Of a DNA stretch of 64,000 nucleotides, positions 38,101 through 48,042 are shown piece after piece. Both the position numbers and the translations under genes were made by a program. The stretch is from Brachynemurus nebulosus (lineage: Eukaryota; Arthropoda; Insecta; Neuroptera; Myrmeleontidae), in NCBI GenBank assembly GCA_035578155.1, contig JAPWDM010000005.1:27319608-27383607 (forward strand). The letters are read 5' to 3'. The notes beneath the pieces are model-generated. The model ran no database searches. It was not told the DNA's origin and saw only the letters and a list, made by a program, of their open reading frames with translations. How positions within the stretch are numbered: position 1 is the stretch's first letter; the number at the start of each line of letters is the position of its first letter.

Positions 38101-41100
38101 GTGGTGCCGTCGATTTTTCGATATCTTTGTTAATTGACGAATAGAACATTCTAGAATTTTTTTCAAAATGCGCTGCTTAATCTAATTTTTAGTGCCCAAT
38201 TCAACAGTGAAGTTTGTTTTTTGGTATCTTTGCTAGTTCACGAGTAGAACAATCTAGAATTTTTGTCAGCTTTCGCTATTTGGCGTCTTTACGTTGATAA
38301 ATGCGATAGTGAAGTTGATTTTTCGACAATTTTCTAGAACTCGTCACTCATATTCATTAGTATAACATTCGATTTCCTTTGTCTACACAACCGAATTTTA
38401 GGTGTAAATTGTCTCTTATTAAATAACATTGTTTTAAAAAAATTCAGATAATAATATTTACCAACCCCCGAAACAAAAGTTTACCGACGCCCCTGATCTT
38501 CCGATTTTACGTACTTCCCCTTAAATTTGTACCGACCACTACGTAAAATTGGATTTGTGGTGTAATTTAAAAAATTAATTATAATAATTTACTCCGATAA
38601 AATCACTTATTGATTACTTTTAAGCATTTAATCGATACATTCATCGCATAAGAATGTAAGTTATTGCATCATTAAATTTTTTTATAGATGTATTTACCGC
38701 AATTTTATAATATTATGAAAATGAAATAAAATGTTCTTATGCGTAAATTAATGCTTTAAATTGTTTAGAAAATCAACTTCTAAGGAGATCCACCGCATAA
38801 AAACGGTTTAGCTGTATATGAATCAAATTGTCGATTTAAAAAAAATAGTAATTTGTATCAAAATGTGTAGTTTTTTTTTAATGCAAAAATATTATTCTCT
38901 CAATTGTATAAACAATTTTGGTCTAGAAAACACTTAACCAGGTTGCTAAGTGGTAACATAAACTTTCTTAATTAGTACTATGCCCAAAATAAGATTATGC
39001 AAAAACAAATCCATAAGAATAATTTTAGCCACTCCTGCGCCAATACCACCGAATCTAAACGATGGTGAATTATAGTTCAAACAATTTTTCTACTCTGTTA
39101 CGTAATGTGTAAATATAGTTGTACATATTAAAAAAGTATCTTTTGTAATTATTCTTCTCTCTCTTTCTAAATTGTTACTAATATGAAAAAACTACTTTAA
39201 ACAACCGCGAAATTTAAATTTTATTGGATTTTAGTTGACGTGACGGACACAGAAAAAGTCCCATTTTTCTTTTGTCCAGTGACCAAGTTTTTTTTGTTTT
39301 ATTTGTTTTTGTTTAAAGGAAAAGAAACTACCAGACCCCAAGTGGATAAAGTCAAAAGCTTTAGATATTGTTTCTTGGTTTCCATTTCAGAAAATGTCTG
39401 AAATGTCCGAAGAGACATGCAAACAAATGGTATCGTATCTTTTTGTTGAACTCGAGTTTGCGCAGCCAAAATATTTATTATTTTTATTTTTTATTATTTA
39501 TTTGCCTGTGTTATGCCGGTGTTATTCTAATTAACACTATTTTAGTTTTTTTTTTTATCATACCATAATTTATCAAATGACACGGTTATGACCACGTGTG
39601 CCATTCTATTTTTTCTTTTTCGAAAAATTGGACGCGTAAATATCACTTATACGTTTCATCAGAATTTCTCAGTAAGTCTTTGTCTTTCAGCTCAACAAAT
39701 TCATTACATTAAAAGAATCAAAATGTTACGTTTTACTTAAATTTTTAATTTGACTTTTGAGGTTAGGTCAAAATGAGTACCGTAAAAGGAGTCACATACC
39801 AGTAACGAGGTAAATAGAAAAAAATAATTTTTTGTTTGTGTTTACATTCAAAAACATAATTTGGTATCTTAGTTCATTTACTAAAGACATGTCAAAACGC
39901 TATTGAATCCATTTTACGGTATTTATTGATCTGTTTGTTCTGTCTGTTTCGAAGGACTCCTGGACGGATCTAATTGTGTGGCGAAATACTCTTTTTTCAG
40001 AAATGCGCATTTCCGATCATTCCAAAGAAACTGCGTCTTTCATCATCAGCACTTAAAATACAATTTTTACTGCTGTAGCTTCTCTTAACTATCATACTTT
40101 CTATTTTTCGTGCGCATGCGCCGTCTGTTTTTTTAATCCTCAATCGAATAAAACGTAGCATTTTATTGCGCAAATCAATCTAAATCATCCATAATTTTCG
40201 TAAACAAAACCACCCGAAAGTTTCATGAAATACATAATATTTGTCTTAACATATTATTCGTACAATAATACAATTTTGGGATGTAATTTTTGTCTGTTTT
40301 GCTGCTTGTTTTGGTATACGGGCCACCAGGGCGCCCATTCACCTGGTCCGCGTGCTCTGAGCATGGGTATGTATCCCATTCAGAGCATCAAATCTCGAAT
40401 TCTCGATCAAGAAGATGTGAGTAGAACAAACCTTTATATTAAATCCAAAGAAAATAAACCTAATAAGGAACCTCACACAACATCAACATCATTCATTTTT
40501 TTCTATTTTATTGTACTACATGTATTGATCTCTCTTTTTATTGTTTCATAAAACACACCCACACATTTTATCTCTGTCTTATACACATATTTTATATGTA
40601 CATCTCATTTGTGTAACTATATCCATCTCTGTTTGTGTACCGTATCGTTGTTTAACTGTATGTAATGGGTTATTGTTTTAAGCCTGATTTTTTAAACTTT
40701 TGGCTTCTATTGCTTTATTTGGGCTTCTTTTTTCTACCTTCGTGGGTTTTTTTTAAATAATGAGGGTTAAGGGTGTTTTAACTAAGAATGTTTTTGACGG
40801 TTAAGAAACTGAAATTTTTTTAAAAAGGTAAAATATTTTTTACACAGTATTAAAATTTCAGTTTCTTTACAAATATTCTAAATTGGGTCTTTTTTTCTGT
40901 GTAAATTGTGTCTAAATCTCTTAGTTTCTAGCTCTGATTTTCAATTTTTATATTAATATATCTTAATTAAAGCCATCTATAATTTACTCCTATTACTTAA
41001 TTTTTTTTTAATTATCTTTACAGACAACACTATAAATAATTCATCAACATCCAACTACCATTTTAGATATTAATAATAGATGTTATTCTTACTTATTTTT

Positions 41101-41833
41101 TTTAAGTTCATCAGAATATGTTTCAAAACAATTTAAAAATCTTTTTGCATGAAAAAAATTAAAAAAATTAAAATTCGTGAATATTTCCAGGAATTTTTTT
41201 TTTTTTTTTTGTTAAAATCATTGCATGAACTTAAAAAAGAATTTTTTTGAAAAAATGCAATTTTAAAAACAATTGAATTTGACTACAAGAACTCAACCTG
41301 ACTGGACAGTATGGCATCAGTTCTGTCAGGAAAGAATTTAGTGCGTGACCAAGGTAACGATTTCTAACAAGGACTTGATTGGCTAGCGGTCGAGACCAGA
41401 AGAGAGTTATCTTTCGGCAGAATTTTAAGACGATTGGTTAAACCGTTAAAACGTGATACTGGAAACATTGGAAAATTAAGAGACGGTTTTCGTCACTTTT
41501 AAATACATTTTGTTAATGGTATACTATGGGTTTTATTTCTAGAAATAAGTGAAAAATGGACGGAACAACACTATTGAAACCTCATTTTTCGGAAAAGGGT
41601 AATTATTTATAATTGGGGCGGGCTCCTGATGTGTATCTTTCACTTATTTTGATTTTCGTCCAAGCGTGTACAAAATTGAAAATTGACAGTGCCAAAATAC
41701 ATAAAAATGGAATAAAAATTTTTTGATTTTTTAATTTTTATCAGTTTTTTAGCGTTTTCAGGAGTAGTATCGAGTTTTAGTCGTAAAATTATTCAAATTG
41801 GATCATTAGTTTTAGTTTTATAGTACCCTTGTG

Positions 41834-41903
<70 letters not shown>

Positions 41904-44900
41904 CCATGGAAAGAAATAACGGACCCCGGCCACAAAAAAATTTTTAATTTGTTCTCTTCCTAGTCTAAATAATATAATAAAAAATACTGTTGACGAGCAA
42001 AAAAATTTTGACATTTTTTCACCGAACCCTTTACCAATGCTTCCAGACCCCGGTAGTTCCCCCCCCCACCCTCCGTGGGGGGCCTGTACGTACTTTTTAC
42101 ATTTATGGTGTAAAGTTTTATAAAATCGATGCCGTACTGTATTATTGTTAAAATTGCATTTTTGAAACAATCTACAAAACTTTATGCTTTAAGGCTTGGG
42201 AAATTTCTATTCCGAAAAAAAAAGAGAAAGCTTTTAATCTGATAGTAAAACAAACCAAACAAATTTTATTTTTCAGTTTCACTATCAGTTACTCTGTCTG
42301 TATGGCGCTATTTACAATAAAAATGCATTTTGTTTTGCTAGATGGATTTTGTGTACACATATGTACATAAAAACATAAACACTAAATTATTTTCTAAGTG
42401 GTAATCGAAATCGTAAACATTATGGAATGTATGTTAACATTTTTTGCTTTATTATGATCGCATTTTCTTTATTAATCGTGATTTTTTCGTTTTTTCCCCC
42501 ACCACCCCTGCTCCCTTTTCCACACATATGGTGTGTCCATCATCTATAGTTGTTCACGTTATGGTCGTGGCTTCCGGTACGAATCACCATGTACCAGCCG
42601 GTACTGTTATATACCACGGAGGAACATGGATGCTCCCTGACAACATTTTACGTGCGTGTGGAACAACATGAACCAACGCTGTTGATGATTAAAACCTGTA
42701 ATAATGAGGTTAGTATGCTAAAAATTTTGATTAATACATTCAGTGCCACCTGTTGAATGAGGAGAGTGTATTCATGCTTTTACACCTATCTGTGTGCCTC
42801 ACTTGCAACCATAGTATGGACTCCAAGAAATTCGCTCCGAGCCGAAACTATAGCCACCCATATCAGGTGATTATTTGTCAATTTATCAGGACGCCTTATT
42901 ATAAATGAAAAATATATTAAAAAAATAAATTTAAAAAATGTTTTTTAAGAAAAAGCTTTTATTTAAAAATGGGCTAAAAAAATAAAATAACTTTTGAGTG
43001 AAGTTTGAAGCAATATGCAACATAATTTATAAAAGCTTGAGGCGTTATCATTAATTATTTCTGTTTTGGATGTAACTGGAGCTATTTTACTTTTTAGTAG
43101 TTACCAAATTTAATTAAACGCCTCAAGCTTTTAGAAATTATGTTGCATATTGTTTCAAACTTCACTCAAAAGTTATTTTATTTTTTTAGCCCATTTTTAA
43201 ATAAAAGCTTTTTCTTAAAAAAAATTTTTTACTTTATTTTATTTTCTACTTTATAGTCTGATTACAATTAATTTAAAAAAAAATTAAGAAGTAATTTTTT
43301 TACCTATATTTTAATCGGTTAATTTACCCTAATCAGACATAACTATGGAAACAAAAAATTGAAATGTAAAATCAATGGACAATATTTGACAATTCAAAAT
43401 GTCCAAAAGTTGCATAGGACTAAAAATCAACAATTTTGGTTTGGGGCGAATTAGGAAAAAACTAATTATACAATATTGAATTGTCATCAAGGTTAGACGT
43501 GTATGCAAAATTTGAAACCTCTACCTCAATTAGAACCTGTCTAAATTTTGATTCCAAGATTTGATCTAAATCAACATACTAGCATAGCAAGTTAAATAAA
43601 AGCTTTTAAAAACTGATATTTCTTTAATAAAAGCCATACATCTGCTCATTTTACTTTAAAAATGTCTCAAAATGGAACAATTGTCAATAATTAACCAAGA
43701 AAAAGCGTAAGAGATAGGGTTAAAGCCCCTATACCCGAACGCGTTCAATACTCGAACAGTTTTGATATTTTATATATTAGTGAAGTTATTTCTGAAAAAA
43801 AAAAACGATAAATATTAAAACTGTTCGAGTATTGAACGCGTTCGGGTATAGGGGTTTTTATGTTATTTCTGAAAAAAAAAAGAAACGATAACTATTAAAA
43901 CTGTTGTTTTAAACACATTTTGGTATAGGGGCTTGAATGTGTTCGGATATAGGGGCTTTTACGTTACTTTTTATGATATCTACTTGAAAATTTCAAAATA
44001 AAGTGACGTTTGATAGTAAGATTACAAACTTTTTATTATTTTTAGTAGAGTTACAAACTTTTTATTATTTTGTAAAATCTCATAAATAGACATTGGGCCT
44101 ATTCGTACCGCACCTAGCCAAAGTGTCTTGCTCTTACTTTTAAGAACATTACACTTGTTTTGAAGAACTTTTGTCTTACTTTGGAGATATTTGTATATTC
44201 CTGTCTCACTTTCCGTGTTCTTGAGAGAAGGGTGAAGGATATATACGATGTATACCGAACGCTATTACTGACTATAAACTATGTATGCTAGAATCATCGT
44301 ATCATAGAGATGTACACGATATGATTTTACTCACAGAGTACTAATTTAAATACAAGAGTAATATTGTACTAGATTTTAGATAAAATTTCTTGTTAATACA
44401 ATAATACGTGAAAGTTTTTAAAAAATGTGTTGTTAATTATTTAGAATTTAGCTAATTCACTTGAATGAATTTTTTTAATGAAAATAAGTTGCGTTTTTAA
44501 TGACAATAGGAATATTCTTATTGGAACGAGAAAAAATTAAAAAATAAAATAACAGAAAATTCTCATATAATTTTTATTTGTATAAATTGAATTATATAAT
44601 TCATTTTATTTATTTATACTATTATTATTATTATTATTATTATTTTTACGCCAACCTGGCGCTCACTACTCAGTAGGACAGTACTGGGTAACATTCACCT
44701 ATACCGGCATTATGCAAGGTATTAGGCTCTGTGGAAGGGTAATGTGCCAAACCAATCCGTAAAAGTACCGTAGTACATTCACGGACGGGTTTGTCACATC
44801 ACTCCTTATATTGTTGTTGTTGTTGCTTGAAACGAGGTGTTATGCGTCTATTTTGGTGTATACTGGTTCGTACGACGAGACTTTTGTGGGAGCGTAGATG

Positions 44901-46440
44901 TTGGCTCAATGACAGACGGCTGTGAATGCCTAGTTCGTTTTCGTGTCCTCAGAGAATAGGTAGGATTAGGGACAGAGGGAAGGGAAAGGACTGTTTGTGT
45001 TTGTGTGTGTGTTCGTGTATGTGTGTGGATGTGTCGTTCTATTTTTCGTTTCTTGGTATAAATGTGTTCTGGTTCATCAAATTGCTCATTAAGATCGGGT
45101 GTTCCTGGAATTGCGCGTTTAGATGGTACAGAGGTTGACGGACCTTGTGTGTTATTGAGTTGGGGAGGATTGTGCACCAGAGCGGTAACAGTGACAGTGC
45201 GGCAGTTGGTCGATCCTCCCTCTCCATCAGACGAATCTGGATCTGTATGTGTGTTAGGTGTTTGTGTTTCAGTGTTAGCGTATTGTGTGTTTATGTATGT
45301 GTGTTGTGTGTCTGTAAAATGAGTGTCAGTGTGTTGTTCACTCACTGTAGATGGCTCAGATGGAGTAGAAGCAGATCTTGTGCTTTCACATATCGCAGTC
45401 GGATTCGTATTACTGAGGAACTTCCGTACTATACGACATGTGTTTATGATCACTGCCTTTTGCATAGTGACATATGTGTACTTTGGGAGACCCAAGAGGC
45501 TCAAGCTATTGTGTAGTGTGTGTGGAATAACCCCGGTGGCACTGAGTACTATTGGAACAATGTGGACATGTTCCATTCGCCATTGTTGTTTTATTTCGGC
45601 TGCGAGGTCAGCGTATTTCTCCAATTTAACTGCGTGTGTTTTTTGTAAGTTATGTGTATTCGGAACCGCAATGTCGATCAGATAGGTGGTCTTAGTTTGT
45701 TTCATTATGAAGGTGATATCTGGTCGATTATGATTTATGGTCTTATCTGTAATAATCGACCGATCCCAGTAAAGTCTACAGGAGTCATTCTCTGCTACTA
45801 CTTTTGGTGTGAGCTTGTAGTAAGGGGTTTTATCGGTTATAAGGTGGTGCTTAACCGCTAGTTTCTGGTATATAATTTTGCCAACCTGGTCGTGACGGTG
45901 TTTATATTCGGACTGAGCGAGCTGAGTACAGGCAGCTGTGATGTGTTGGATCGTTTCGGGTTTGGAATGGCATCTCCGGCATGAGTCAGATGTTATTGAC
46001 GAGTCACGAAGTATGTATTTTGAGTAATTCTTTGTATGAATTACTTGATCTTGTATAGCCAGCATAAATCCTTCAGTCTCCGGGAAAAGACTTCCTTGAC
46101 TCAACCAGGCGTGCGACGCTTATTATTATTATTATAGACTTTTACGCCAACCTGGCGCTCACTACTCAGTAGGACAGTACTGGGTAACATTCACCTATAC
46201 CGGCATTATGCAAGGTATTAGGCTCTGTGGAAGGGTAATGTGCCAAACCAATCCGTAAAAGTACCGTAGTACATTCACGGACGGGTTTGTCACATCACTC
46301 CTTATATTGTTGTTGTTGTTGCTTGAAACGAGGTGTTATGCGTCTATTTTGGTGTATACTGGTTCGTACGACGAGACTTTTGTGGGAGCGTAGATGTTGG
46401 CTCAATGACAGACGGCTGTGAATGCCTAGTTCACAGCCTA

Positions 46441-46500
<60 letters not shown>

Positions 46501-47990
46501 TTTTTTTATTATAATAAGAATTGTACAGAATTTTGATAAGAATTGAATGTAAAATGTTGAACTGGGAAAAATTTTAATAGGTATAAAGAAATTAGCATTA
46601 TGAATAATACAATTTTGTTCGTCATTGGCCTGGCCTTTACATAAGGTTAAAACTATTCATTAAGAATTTTTGGTTTAGGTTAAAACTATTCATTAAGAAA
46701 AAAATGAACGACGTGAAGCAACTGAAGTGAGAAACACAAATAAAACATTAAAACGAAACAACAAGCCACGCGATAATTTTACATACAAAATATGTAAACG
46801 TACGCACTTCCGGTATATTCGGCATTTTTCGTATTTTTCATGAATACGTAGTTGATTTAATGGTCTATGATGCTGTTAACAGCATAAAGCCCGTTACACA
46901 CGAACCAAAAGACTAGATTCTTAATCAATCTTAAAGTTGCGAACGAATTTATTGATAAAAATTATAATCTAAGACCATTGTGTGATTGAAGTCATTCAAT
47001 CAAATCAGGTCATCTGCGATCAGGTCATTATAACTTACTCTTAGCTAACTATATTATAATTTAATATAAAAACTGATAAGTTAAATATGACATTTTAATT
47101 TTATTAATACAAAAACGTAAAAAAAAGAAAAACAAAAAAAAAAAAAAAAAACAAAAACAAAAAAAAAGATTGTTTACGATTAACCATAAAGCAAGCGCCA
47201 ATTTTTGTTTTTATTTAATAGAATTTAAAATTAAGATTGGTGGTTGTATAAACGACTATTTTGGTACAATTTTAAATTAACACAATCAAGATCATAACCT
47301 ATAATGACGAAACGACCAGCTGGTACACTATTTTGACAACTAGTATACGTTATATGGAATTATGTGGAATTGTTAACGAGTTACAAGGTTGTGTCACAGT
47401 TACTTAGATTTCAGTTAACGCTGAACAGCGTCCATGACTATTGAAATACTAAATTATCATATTATCATCGCGTGGGTAGCTGATTCTTGGCGACGTAAAG
47501 ATTACGCAAGCATCTCAGGTTTTTTTTTTTTTAAATTAGAATCTGTATCAAGTAAAAATTTTTGTATACGTGTAATTGTCATTAGAATACCTATTATACA
47601 AATTATGGGCGGATTACTACATTTTATATCCCCAATTAAACATTTATGCGTATATTTTAACTTGATACTAGTCCTAATTTTACCACCAGAGACACGAGAG
47701 AAAATCTTTACGTCGTCAATAATGTCTATTTTATTGGCCGATGAGATCAGACCGTGTGTAACCGGCTTTAATTAGGTATTTAAATCATGGGATACTTCGT
47801 ATACATGTTTGATGTACTAAAAAATTCTTAATGAATAGTTTTAACTTTATGTAAAGGCCAGGCCAATGACGAACAAAATTGTATTATTCATAATGCTAAT
47901 TTCTTTATACCTATTAAAATTTTTGCCAGTTCAACATTTTACATTCAATTCTTATCAAAATTCTGTACAATTCTTATTATAATAAAAAAA

Positions 47991-48042
<52 letters not shown>

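Larger units (their letters stand above)
37208..38814. mobile_element. Pogo-like MITE hosting inner elements
   Basis: Ends CAGCTGAACCTTTTTCATGT and, inverted, CAGCTAAACCGTTTTTATGC; flanked by TA (37206-37207, 38815-38816). Its right arm (38620-38790) matches 22400-22560. Inside lie an inverted TCCGATTTTACGTAGTG pair (37361 and 38540) and, within that, the foldback element 37468-38495. Confidence 0.75.
35980..40329 (+). other. sky intron, 4.3 kb, containing the 103-bp array
   Basis: Donor GTAATT, acceptor CACCAG after a long pyrimidine tract. It holds the MITE at 36780-37033 and the element stack at 37208-38814. In 35980-36770 and 38820-40320 nothing beyond AT-rich DNA is seen. Confidence 0.8.

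Noticed and set aside
37598..38259. CRISPR array
   Set aside because: Units are 103 bp with no short identical repeat and unique spacer pattern, arranged head to head in an animal intron.
45062..45685. Overlapping plus-strand ORFs of 86-123 codons
   Set aside because: They lie opposite the retrotransposon endonuclease ORF and are its shadows.
47434..47775. 113-codon plus-strand ORF as a gene
   Set aside because: No recognisable domain; it lies in the loop element and runs into its terminal inverted repeat.
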